39,754 nucleotides of DNA from Algoriphagus sp. (lineage in GTDB: Bacteria > Bacteroidota > Bacteroidia > Cytophagales > Cyclobacteriaceae). Under the pieces are notes generated by a model, which worked only from the letters and a program-made list of their open reading frames with translations, ran no database searches and had not been told where the DNA came from. The stretch lies in the NCBI GenBank assembly GCA_024642365.1, contig JAHEBE010000003.1, forward strand, positions 1-39,754, read 5' to 3'. Positions 25,620 to 33,710 of the stretch are shown piece by piece; the first letter of the stretch is position 1; each line of letters begins with the position of its first letter. A program made the position numbers and the translations under genes.

Positions 25620-25633
25620 GTATGCATGCATAC
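25620..25633. promoter_or_regulatory. GTATGCATGCATAC palindrome 2, probable MarR operator
   Basis: A perfect 14-bp palindrome 50 nt before the marR start codon. Two copies of the same core ahead of a MarR gene fit autoregulation by a dimer, with the acyl-CoA genes in the same regulon. Confidence 0.65.
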
Positions 25634-25683
25634 AATTATTTTTATAAATTAGTAATCCAAAAAATGGAGAACTCTAAAAGCTA

Positions 25684-26154
25684 ATGAAACGCGAAGAAAC
25701 AGTCGATTACCATATCAAAAGTTCATGGCATGCAATTTCCCGAATGTACAATCAGAAAGCAGCATTGGAAGGCTTTACGACTGCCATCGGTTTTGTATTA
25801 ATTAATATTAACTCAAAAGAAGGAACTCCGGCAACCAAAATTGCTCCTCAAATCGGATTGGAAACAAGAAGCTTAACCCGAATGCTAAAAACGATGGAGG
25901 AAAAAGGCTTGATTTTCAAGAAGCCAGATTTAGTGGATAAGCGCTCTGTGAGAATTTATCTAACGGAAGAAGGAAAGCGGAAGAAGGAGAATTCTGTAAA
26001 AACGATTCGAGAATTCAATGAACAAGTCCGTACCGTGGTCAGTCAGGAAGAGTTGGATGTGTTTTTCTCGGTTTTCGATAAAATACAAGGAGTGATTGAT
26101 CAAGTTCAAATGGATAAGGAAATAAATCTTCAAAAAGAAATACTAGAATTTTAA
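25684..26154 (+). CDS. MarR-family transcriptional regulator of the beta-oxidation operon
   Basis: A 156-residue winged-helix protein. The DNA-binding part is seen in TKIAPQIGLETRSLTRMLKT (about residues 56-75) and the wing in LVDKRSVRIYLTEEGK; dimerisation helices lie at both ends. It is the first gene after two ATGCATGCAT palindromes and is 40 nt ahead of the fadN-like gene, so it probably represses its own operon and responds to an acyl-CoA or fatty acid, as FadR- and FadRB-type regulators do in other phyla. The ligand is inferred only. Confidence 0.9.
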   Translation: MKREETVDYHIKSSWHAISRMYNQKAALEGFTTAIGFVLININSKEGTPATKIAPQIGLETRSLTRMLKTMEEKGLIFKKPDLVDKRSVRIYLTEEGKRKKENSVKTIREFNEQVRTVVSQEELDVFFSVFDKIQGVIDQVQMDKEINLQKEILEF

Positions 26155-26194
26155 CGAAATGGCCACTAGCCATTAACTACCAAAACCCAAAAAA

Positions 26195-28600
26195 ATGAAA
26201 AGAACCATTAAAAAAGTTGCCGTATTAGGCTCAGGAGTAATGGGATCCAGAATCGCCTGTCATTTCGCCAATATCGGTGTACAGGTACTTTTATTGGATA
26301 TCGTTCCTTTTGAACTTACCGAACAAGAACAAAAAAAGGGGCTAACTAAAGAAAGTCCTTTGGTAAGAAACAGAATTGTAGAGACCGCACTTCAAAATAC
26401 GTTGAAGTCTAATCCTTCTGCCATCTATGACAAGGCAAATGCTGCTCGAATAACTACAGGAAATTTTGATGATGATCTTCCAAAGATTAAAGATTATGAC
26501 TGGGTCATCGAAGTGGTTGTGGAGCGATTGGACATCAAACAACAGCTTTTTGAGAAAGTTGAAAAATACCGAAAGCCTGGAACTTTGATTACCTCAAACA
26601 CTTCAGGAATTCCTATGCATCTAATGTGCGAAGGAAGAAGCGAGGATTTTCAAGTTCACTTTGCAGGAACTCACTTTTTTAACCCGCCAAGGTATTTGAG
26701 GTTGTTGGAAATTATTCCAGCTCCAAAAACCAAACCTGAAATCATCGACTTTTTGATGGAATACGGAGACAAGTTCTTAGGAAAAGAAACGGTTCTTTGT
26801 AAAGACACACCAGCATTTATAGCGAATAGAATCGGAGTTTATGCGATTATCTCTGGGATGCACGCCATTGAAAAAATGGGTTTTGGCGTATCAGAAGTAG
26901 ATAAATTAACTGGTCCAGTGATCGGAAGAGCGAAGTCTGCTACTTTCCGAACCATGGATGTGGTTGGCTTGGATACTACGGTCAATGTGTCGAACAACTT
27001 ATATAAAGCGCTTCCACACGATGAATCAAGAGATAAGTTTAAGCTTCCAAAAATCGTAGAGGTACTTTACAACAATAAATGGTTCGGAGATAAAACCGGT
27101 CAAGGTTATTTTAAAATGATCCGTCATCAAGACGGAACAAAGGAATTAAAAGAGCTTGACTTCAATACTTATGAATACAAGCCGGTCGAAAAACCCAAGT
27201 TTAAAGCTCTTGAAGCTTCAAAAGAAATAGAAGATCTAAAGAAACGAATCAAGTTTCTAGTCAATTTCGATGATCGAGCTGGAGAGTTTTACAGAGCCTC
27301 CTTCTATGATTTATTTAAATACTGTTCGCATCGAATTCCTGAAATCTCCGATGAACTTTATCGAATTGATCAAGCAGTAAGTTCTGGTTTCGGATGGGAG
27401 CTTGGACCTTTTGAAACCTGGGATGCTTTAGGTGTCAGAGAGACAGTTTCTAAAATGGAAGCAGCAGGAGAGCCGGCGGCAAAGTGGGTTCATGAAATGC
27501 TCGCTGCTGGCCATGAGTCATTCTATAAAGTAGAAGGTGGCAAAAAACTTTACTACGATATTCCTACCAAGTCGTTTTTAGAAATTCCAGGAATTGAGAA
27601 TTTCATCATTTTGGATACGTTGAAGGCCGCAGGTAAGAAAATCTGGGGAAATGCCGGAGCTTCTGTTTACGACATGGGTGATGAGGTGATCGGATTGGAA
27701 TTTCATTCAAAAATGAATTCCATGGGTCAAGAAGTGATCGAAGGAATCAACACAGCGATATCGATGGCTGAGAAATCCTACAAAGGACTAGTAATCGGAA
27801 ACGAGGGTGGAAATTTCTCCGCAGGTGCTAACCTAGCCATGTTATACATGTTTGCAGGTGATCAGGAATATGATGAAATCAATTTGATGATCGCCCAATT
27901 TCAGAATACTATGATGCGGGCTAGATTCTCATCCGTACCGGTAGTGGTAGCGCCACATAATATGGCCTTAGGAGGCGGATGTGAACTTTCGCTTCATTCT
28001 GACCATATCCAAGCGCATGCTGAATTATACATGGGCTTAGTGGAAGTTGGTGTGGGATTGATTCCTGCCGGCGGAGGAACGAAAGAGATGACCCTTAGAT
28101 TCTCAAATAGTCTGATTGATGGTGATGTAGAGGTAAATCAACTTCAGGAGTATTTTATGAATATCGCTACTGCTAAAGTTTCCACTTCAGCAGCCGAGGC
28201 GAAAGGCTTGGGATATTTGAGAAAAGATGATGGAATTACCCTGAATAGAAAACGACAGTTGGCTGAAGCAAAGGCGAAAGTATTGGAACTGCATGCGGCA
28301 GGATATACTCAACCGATTCAGCAAACCAATATCAAAGTTTTAGGAAAAACATCTTTGGCTTTGTTTGAAGCTGGAATTACAGGGATGCGATATGGCGCTT
28401 ACATTTCAGAGCACGATGCGTTGATCGCTCGCAAATTGGCTTGGGTAATGTCTGGAGGAGACCTTTCTTCACCTACATTGGTTTCTGAGCAATATTTACT
28501 TGATCTGGAGCGAGAGGCTTTCTTGAGTTTGACTGGCGAAAAGAAAACACTGGAACGAATTCACAGCATTTTGTTCAAAGGCAAACCGCTTAGAAACTAA
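26195..28600 (+). CDS. fadN: Bifunctional 3-hydroxyacyl-CoA dehydrogenase / enoyl-CoA hydratase, FadN type
   Basis: An 801-residue beta-oxidation enzyme that hydrates enoyl-CoA and oxidises the 3-hydroxyacyl-CoA to 3-ketoacyl-CoA. The dehydrogenase comes first: NAD-binding VAVLGSGVMGSRIACHFA (residues 8-25), VVVERLDIKQQLF and GTHFFNPPRYLRLLEIIP. The hydratase-like domain is C-terminal (GNEGGNFSAGANLAM, ALGGGCELSLHSD, GLIPAGGGTKEM). This order is opposite to E. coli FadB and matches Bacillus FadN (about 789 residues). It is followed by fadA and fadE, reproducing the Bacillus fadNAE order. Confidence 0.92.
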   Translation: MKRTIKKVAVLGSGVMGSRIACHFANIGVQVLLLDIVPFELTEQEQKKGLTKESPLVRNRIVETALQNTLKSNPSAIYDKANAARITTGNFDDDLPKIKDYDWVIEVVVERLDIKQQLFEKVEKYRKPGTLITSNTSGIPMHLMCEGRSEDFQVHFAGTHFFNPPRYLRLLEIIPAPKTKPEIIDFLMEYGDKFLGKETVLCKDTPAFIANRIGVYAIISGMHAIEKMGFGVSEVDKLTGPVIGRAKSATFRTMDVVGLDTTVNVSNNLYKALPHDESRDKFKLPKIVEVLYNNKWFGDKTGQGYFKMIRHQDGTKELKELDFNTYEYKPVEKPKFKALEASKEIEDLKKRIKFLVNFDDRAGEFYRASFYDLFKYCSHRIPEISDELYRIDQAVSSGFGWELGPFETWDALGVRETVSKMEAAGEPAAKWVHEMLAAGHESFYKVEGGKKLYYDIPTKSFLEIPGIENFIILDTLKAAGKKIWGNAGASVYDMGDEVIGLEFHSKMNSMGQEVIEGINTAISMAEKSYKGLVIGNEGGNFSAGANLAMLYMFAGDQEYDEINLMIAQFQNTMMRARFSSVPVVVAPHNMALGGGCELSLHSDHIQAHAELYMGLVEVGVGLIPAGGGTKEMTLRFSNSLIDGDVEVNQLQEYFMNIATAKVSTSAAEAKGLGYLRKDDGITLNRKRQLAEAKAKVLELHAAGYTQPIQQTNIKVLGKTSLALFEAGITGMRYGAYISEHDALIARKLAWVMSGGDLSSPTLVSEQYLLDLEREAFLSLTGEKKTLERIHSILFKGKPLRN

Positions 28601-28639
28601 GCGCTCAGGAAATCTTATTTAACATCAAAAAAAATTCAA

Positions 28640-29815
28640 ATGGACGCATATATAGTAAATGGATATCGGTCGGCAGTGGGAAAATCTAAAAAAGGAGGTT
28701 TTCGATTTTACAGACCAGATGATTTAGCGGCAGATGTCATCAAGCATTTGATGGCAAATACTCCAGGTCTTGAAACCAAAATGATTGATGATTTAATCGT
28801 TGGGAACGCAGTACCTGAAGCCGAGCAAGGAATGCAAATGGGTCGAATGATCTCACTTTTAGCATTGGGAATTGACAATCCGGGATTTATAATTAACCGC
28901 TACTGCGGATCAGGATTAGAAGCGATTGCTTTGGCGGTAGGTAAAATCAAAGCTGGAATGGCGGATTGCATTATTGCAGGTGGAACAGAGTCAATGTCAC
29001 TTGTACCAATGATGGGTTACAAAACTGCGCTTAATTGGAAAATCGCAAAAGAGCACCCTTCCTATTACCTCAGCATGGGATTGACGGCCGAAGAATTGGC
29101 AAGAGAATATGAAATCACACGTGAGCAAGCAGATGCCTTTTCGGTGAAATCTCATGAAAAAGCATTAGCAGCAATCGCTGCTGGTAAGTTCAAAGATGAA
29201 ATTGTTCCTGTCGAAGTAGAAGAAACCTATTTGGATGAAAAGGGTAAAAAGAAAACCCGCAAATATGTCGTCGATACGGATGAAGGACCAAGACCTGGCA
29301 CGACCATGGAAGCCTTAGCTAGTTTGAGACCTGCTTTCAAAAACGGCGGACAAGTGACTGCCGGTAACTCTTCGCAAACTTCTGACGGAGCATCTTTTGT
29401 AGTGGTTATGTCAGAGCGAATGGTAAAAGAGTTGAACCTAGATCCAGTAGCTCGGATGATGTCTTACAGCGTAGCGGGAGTAGATCCACGAATCATGGGT
29501 ATCGGACCAAAAGAAGCAGTGCCCAAAGCATTGAAGCAAGCAGGCTTGACGCTTAATGATATTGACCTAATCGAGCTCAATGAAGCATTTGCAGCGCAAG
29601 GTCTTTCTGTGATGAAAGCTTTGGATATGAATCCGGACATCGTCAATGTCAATGGTGGTGCTGTGGCTTTAGGCCACCCACTGGGATGTACAGGAGCAAA
29701 ACTTTCTGTTCAGATTTTCAATGAACTGAGAAGAAGAGATAAAAAATATGGAATGGTTACCGCCTGCGTAGGTGGTGGTCAGGGTGTGGCTGGTGTTTAT
29801 GAGTTGCTTAAATAA
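28640..29815 (+). CDS. fadA: Acetyl-CoA C-acyltransferase (3-ketoacyl-CoA thiolase)
   Basis: A 391-residue thiolase that cleaves 3-ketoacyl-CoA with CoA, releasing acetyl-CoA. The acyl-accepting Cys89 is in NRYCGSGLEAI; His346 and Cys350 are in ALGHPLGCTGAK; the second catalytic cysteine is Cys376 (TACVGGGQG). Length equals that of Bacillus FadA. It follows fadN after 39 nt and precedes fadE by 44 nt; the three are probably one transcript. Confidence 0.95.
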   Translation: MDAYIVNGYRSAVGKSKKGGFRFYRPDDLAADVIKHLMANTPGLETKMIDDLIVGNAVPEAEQGMQMGRMISLLALGIDNPGFIINRYCGSGLEAIALAVGKIKAGMADCIIAGGTESMSLVPMMGYKTALNWKIAKEHPSYYLSMGLTAEELAREYEITREQADAFSVKSHEKALAAIAAGKFKDEIVPVEVEETYLDEKGKKKTRKYVVDTDEGPRPGTTMEALASLRPAFKNGGQVTAGNSSQTSDGASFVVVMSERMVKELNLDPVARMMSYSVAGVDPRIMGIGPKEAVPKALKQAGLTLNDIDLIELNEAFAAQGLSVMKALDMNPDIVNVNGGAVALGHPLGCTGAKLSVQIFNELRRRDKKYGMVTACVGGGQGVAGVYELLK

Positions 29816-29859
29816 TCCATCCGTATCAAATCGAAATAAAAACAGAAAACTAAAAGCAT

Positions 29860-31653
29860 ATGGCAACGCTAACAAAATCAACACAAGGAGGAGAATTCCT
29901 CATCAAAGATGTCAATTCAGGTGACATCTTTATCCCGGAGCAATTCACAGAAGAGCAGCGAATGATGGCTCAGGCGTGTCAGGACTTCATCGATACCGAG
30001 ATCACTCCAAACATCGAAGCAATTGACAGTATGAAAAACCCGGACTTAGTCCCTTCTATTTTCAAGAAGGCTGGCGATTTGGGTTTATTAGGTATCACTG
30101 TTCCTGAGCAATATGGTGGAATGGGAATGAGTTTCAATACCTCTATGTTGATCGCAGACATCATTGGAGCCGCAGGTTCTTTTTCTACTACTTATGGCGC
30201 TCATACTGGAATTGGTACCCTTCCAATTTTATATTATGGAAATGAAGCACAGAAATCAAAGTACCTTCCAAAGCTCGCAGTCGGCGAGTGGGCAGCATGC
30301 TACTGCTTGACGGAGCCGGATGCGGGTTCGGATGCCAATAGTGGAAAGACAAAAGCAACCTTGTCTGCTGATGGAAAACATTACTTGCTGAATGGTCAGA
30401 AAATGTGGATTTCAAATGCAGGCTTTGCGGACTTATTTATTGTTTTCGCCAAGATTGAAGATGATAAAAACCTCACCGCCTTCATTGTTGAAAAAACATT
30501 TGGTGGAATCACCATGAATGAAGAGGAAAAGAAAATGGGAATTAAGGGTTCATCCACCCGTCAGGTTTTCTTCAATGATTGCCCTGTTCCTGTCGAGAAC
30601 ATGCTTTCTGAACGGCAAAATGGTTTTAAGATCGCCGTGAATATTCTCAATATTGGACGAGTGAAACTAGGTGCAGGTGTGCTTGGTGGAGCGCGTACCG
30701 TTGCGAGTTTGGCGACTCAATATTCCACCGACCGAAAGCAATTTGGTGTCAGCATCAATTCCTTCGGAGCGGTGAAAGCAAAATTGGCCGAAATGGCTAC
30801 CCGAATTTTCGTGACCGAGTCGCTTTGTTACCGAGCAGGTCAGGATATTGAAGATCAAATCAATGCCTTGGTTGCAGAAGGAATGGATGAAACTGAAGCA
30901 AAATTGAAAGGGGTAGAAGCTTTTGCGATCGAATGTGCAATTGCCAAAATTCATGGTTCTGAAGTGCTGGACTACGTAGTAGATCAAGGCGTTCAAGTGT
31001 ATGGTGGTATGGGTTATTCGGCAGATGCACCTATGGAAAGAGCGTATAGAGACGCGAGAATCTCCCGTATCTATGAAGGAACAAACGAGATCAACCGAAT
31101 GCTGATGGTAGGAATGCTCTTGAAGCGTGCGATGAAAGGTGAAATCAATCTTTTCGAACCTGCAATGGCTGTATCGGCTGAATTGACAGGCGTTCCATCT
31201 TTTGAATCGATAGATAATTCTGAGCTTTTCGCAGCAGAAAAAGATGTCCTCAAGAAACTCAAAAAAGTGTTTTTGATGGTTGGAGGAAAAGCAGCGATGG
31301 CTCTTCAGGATAAAATTGAGGACGAGCAAGAGGTTATGATGAATCTTGCGGATGTGATGACCGAGATCTATGCAGCAGAATCTGGAATTCTACGAGCAGA
31401 GAAACTAGTGGGTATGAAGGGCGAGGCAGCTTGCAAAAATCAAATTGCGATGGCTCAGATTTACCTTTCTGAAGCAGTAGATAGAATAGCTATAGCAGCA
31501 AAAGAAGCGATCGGTAGTTTCACTAAAGGCGATGAGCAGAAGGTAATGTTGATGGGATTGAAGCGCTATACCAAAGCGGACTTGGTGGATACCAAAACAC
31601 TGAGAAGACAGGTTGCTGATTACATGATCGAACAAGGAAAATACCCGTTTTAA
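29860..31653 (+). CDS. fadE: Acyl-CoA dehydrogenase, FadE type
   Basis: A 597-residue flavoprotein that introduces the trans-2 double bond, the first oxidation of the beta-oxidation cycle. The flavin and substrate motifs CYCLTEPDAGSDANSGKTKA and KMWISNAGFADLF are present, and the catalytic glutamate lies in IYEGTNEINRM. A helical extension of about 180 residues follows the classical domain, as in very-long-chain dehydrogenases and Bacillus FadE (about 594 residues). It is the last gene of the fad transcript, before a strong terminator. The electron-transfer flavoprotein partner is not in the window. Confidence 0.94.
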   Translation: MATLTKSTQGGEFLIKDVNSGDIFIPEQFTEEQRMMAQACQDFIDTEITPNIEAIDSMKNPDLVPSIFKKAGDLGLLGITVPEQYGGMGMSFNTSMLIADIIGAAGSFSTTYGAHTGIGTLPILYYGNEAQKSKYLPKLAVGEWAACYCLTEPDAGSDANSGKTKATLSADGKHYLLNGQKMWISNAGFADLFIVFAKIEDDKNLTAFIVEKTFGGITMNEEEKKMGIKGSSTRQVFFNDCPVPVENMLSERQNGFKIAVNILNIGRVKLGAGVLGGARTVASLATQYSTDRKQFGVSINSFGAVKAKLAEMATRIFVTESLCYRAGQDIEDQINALVAEGMDETEAKLKGVEAFAIECAIAKIHGSEVLDYVVDQGVQVYGGMGYSADAPMERAYRDARISRIYEGTNEINRMLMVGMLLKRAMKGEINLFEPAMAVSAELTGVPSFESIDNSELFAAEKDVLKKLKKVFLMVGGKAAMALQDKIEDEQEVMMNLADVMTEIYAAESGILRAEKLVGMKGEAACKNQIAMAQIYLSEAVDRIAIAAKEAIGSFTKGDEQKVMLMGLKRYTKADLVDTKTLRRQVADYMIEQGKYPF

Positions 31654-31672
31654 ATTAATATAATCCGGTTTT

Positions 31673-31710
31673 AAAAGCCTCTAGTCGTGAAAGTGACTAG
31701 AGGCTTTTTT
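31673..31710 (+). terminator. Intrinsic terminator of the fad operon
   Basis: AAAAGCCTCTAGTC (31673-31686) and GACTAGAGGCTTTT (31695-31708) pair in a 14-bp stem with an 8-nt loop, followed by more T, 20 nt after the fadE stop. A perfect DnaA box (31710-31718) begins at its last T. Confidence 0.9.
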
Positions 31711-31785
31711 GTGGATAAATGTGTAAATTATAAAGAGTAGAATAATTGACTCAAAGCAAATACACATTTTTAAACGATCGGAACT

Positions 31786-32793
31786 ATGAAAAAACCCATT
31801 TTACTGGCTGCTGGGGCATTGTTAGGAACTCTATTTGTCTTTATGCTTTTCAAAGAAAATCCAGCTTCTGAGTTTTTAAATGCGCTCAGCACAGAACAAA
31901 GAAACAAAGTTGTTTTGGCATTTGATGATCCAAGGAAAGAAGTCTGGCATTTTATCCCAAGTTCCATGTTTCAGCGGGAGGGGATTTCAATCAAAGAACT
32001 TTCATTAAGCCAGCAAGACCAACTTTTTAGCTTGTTGCAACATTATCTTTCAAAATCTGGCTATGAAAAAGCAAGAAAAATCATGGATCTTGAAACAGTC
32101 CTAAGAGAGTTTTCAGGAGATTCAATTATGAGGGATCCAGGGAAATATTTTGTTTCTTTTTATGGCGATCCTGCGAAAGATGATATTTGGGCTTGGTCCT
32201 TCGAGGGGCATCATATTTCCCTAAATTTTGCAGTTGATGGAGAACAGGTGAGAGCAACGCCGCGATTTTTCGGTTCCAACCCAGGTATGATTCTCACAGG
32301 TCCAAGAGAAGGAGAAAGGACTTTAAAAGCGGAAGAGGATCTTGGTTTTACTTTGATCAATGCGCTTTCTGAAGCCCAACAAAAACAAGCGATCTTTCAA
32401 GAGGAATCTTTCAGAGATATTGTCACTTCAAATTTACCAGAGATAGACCCGCTTAAACCAGCTGGAATTGGTTTTGAACAACTCGATAAGATGCAACAAA
32501 TGATGCTTATCCAAATCATTGACGAGTACTTGAAAGCACTTCCCAAAAAACAAGAGAATGAAAGAAGAAATCAGATTCAGGAAGAAGGTCTAGATAAAGT
32601 TTATTTTGGGTGGGTAGGTGCAAAAGATTCGAGTTCTGCACATTACTATAGAGTCCAAGGAGAATCATTTTTGATTGAGTTTGATAATTCTCAGAATAAG
32701 GCAAACCACATTCATACGGTTTGGAGAGACTTTAATGGGGATTTTGGTAGAGATCTAATAAAAGAGCATTATGCAAACTCTGATCATCATTAA
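31786..32793 (+). CDS. DUF3500 domain-containing secreted protein
   Basis: A 335-residue protein with an N-terminal hydrophobic export or anchor segment (about residues 4-22). The DUF3500 pattern is recognisable: LSTEQRNKVVLAFDDPRKEVWHF, WAWSFEGHHISLNFAV, then TPRFFGSNPG and GERTLKAEEDLGF. The family is widespread but its biochemical role is not established; some members occur near proteins of carbohydrate or lipid metabolism. It is flanked by terminators and probably monocistronic. The similarity is recalled from family patterns, not searched. Confidence 0.82.
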   Translation: MKKPILLAAGALLGTLFVFMLFKENPASEFLNALSTEQRNKVVLAFDDPRKEVWHFIPSSMFQREGISIKELSLSQQDQLFSLLQHYLSKSGYEKARKIMDLETVLREFSGDSIMRDPGKYFVSFYGDPAKDDIWAWSFEGHHISLNFAVDGEQVRATPRFFGSNPGMILTGPREGERTLKAEEDLGFTLINALSEAQQKQAIFQEESFRDIVTSNLPEIDPLKPAGIGFEQLDKMQQMMLIQIIDEYLKALPKKQENERRNQIQEEGLDKVYFGWVGAKDSSSAHYYRVQGESFLIEFDNSQNKANHIHTVWRDFNGDFGRDLIKEHYANSDHH

Positions 32794-32997
32794 ACGCTAA
32801 GTTAACCGCATCATGGGAAGTAAAAGTTGACTTGGTAATTCCTCCGCCCCTTCTAAAAAAAATGTGTGAATACTTCTTCAAAAAAGGAAAATATCCTGTT
32901 TTTGAACCTTAGAATTTACCTTTTAATGACTAACTTTCTTTAAATCAGAAATTCAATTTTCGGCTGATTTTTCCACATTTTACTAAACCTCAATACC

Positions 32998-33111
32998 ATG
33001 GCTAAACAACCCGAAGGCAAGCCCAAAGACGATAAATCAAAGGCTACCAAAACCCTGAAAGAAAAGCGTGCTGCAAAAGCCGCAAAAAAGGAAAGCAAAA
33101 AAAACAGTTAA
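32998..33111 (+). CDS. Lysine-rich 37-residue protein, unknown function
   Basis: The ORF MAKQPEGKPKDDKSKATKTL... continues with an alanine/lysine-rich helix and ends KKNS. Of its 37 residues, 14 are Lys and one Arg, so it is highly basic and probably binds nucleic acid or acidic polymers. It has its own intrinsic terminator 15 nt after the stop and lies in an otherwise empty 515-nt gap, which supports a real short gene. It is too small for homology judgement by eye. Confidence 0.6.
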   Translation: MAKQPEGKPKDDKSKATKTLKEKRAAKAAKKESKKNS

Positions 33112-33126
33112 AAAACACGGGAATCA

Positions 33127-33152
33127 GGGAAGCTAAAAGCTTCCCTTTTTTT
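33127..33152 (+). terminator. Intrinsic terminator after the lysine-rich ORF
   Basis: GGGAAGCT (33127-33134), loop AAA, AGCTTCCC (33138-33145), then seven T. It is a textbook terminator. Confidence 0.9.
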
Positions 33153-33275
33153 GATCCCTAATCATTTCTGATTTTTTGATAGAAAATGCCATTCCATTCA
33201 TCGGAGGATTCCTACAGTTGACCTTCTAAATATTCTCATTGGTCTTATAAAAGCCACTGCAAGAGCCAGGAGGGG

Positions 33276-33283
33276 TAGTTTTG
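33276..33283 (+). promoter_or_regulatory. Candidate -7 element ahead of the receiver-protein gene
   Basis: TAGTTTTG matches TAnnTTTG, 25 nt before the start codon at 33309. The -33 position lacks TTG, so this is a weak call. Confidence 0.35.
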
Positions 33284-33308
33284 AAGCAATAATTAAAAAC
33301 ACACTCCG

Positions 33309-33701
33309 ATGAAAACCATTTTACTAATCGAAAACCATGACTTGATGCGGTTATTTCTTGTGAATTACCTCAGCTCAGAATATGAAGTTGTAAGCGTAGC
33401 CACCATCAAGGAAGCAAACGAATGGATTAAATACCAACAAGCAGATTTAGTCTTGGCAGATTTCCCGCAGAGCGAAGATGCTTTTGAAATGAAAAGACTT
33501 CAAGAGCAAATACAAGATGCTCAAACCAATCTAGTGGTCTTAACTGACCAAGATAAAAGTGAGCAACGCATCAAAGCATTACAATGGGGAGCAAAAGATT
33601 GCTTAAGCAAACCTTTCAATCCTGTTGAACTGAAGCTTCGCATTAAATCTCAGCTACCTGTTCACATGTCATTTTCAAGACAGTTTAGACCTGTTGCATA
33701 A
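33309..33701 (+). CDS. Stand-alone response-regulator receiver protein
   Basis: A 130-residue CheY-like domain with no output domain. Phosphorylatable Asp51 (LVLADFPQS), Thr79 (VVLTD) and Lys101 (CLSKPF) are in place. The acidic pair is altered: ILLIENHD has Glu8 followed by Asn9, where a second acid is usual, so phosphorylation chemistry may be weaker. It lies 9 nt before the LruC lipoprotein gene, suggesting that it acts in control of the surface-polysaccharide locus. The partner kinase is not in the window. Confidence 0.9.
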   Translation: MKTILLIENHDLMRLFLVNYLSSEYEVVSVATIKEANEWIKYQQADLVLADFPQSEDAFEMKRLQEQIQDAQTNLVVLTDQDKSEQRIKALQWGAKDCLSKPFNPVELKLRIKSQLPVHMSFSRQFRPVA

Positions 33702-33710
33702 GAACTTATC

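Noticed and set aside
30667-31329. 220-codon open frame on the minus strand inside fadE
   Set aside because: It is the antisense shadow of a clear acyl-CoA dehydrogenase; its translation is rich in His, Cys, Phe and Arg with no domain.
32794-32997. Possible extra gene or RNA in the gap after the DUF3500 gene
   Set aside because: Only a weak AAAAAGGA/TCCT-TTTTT hairpin near 32880-32905 is visible; there is no open frame or clear promoter.
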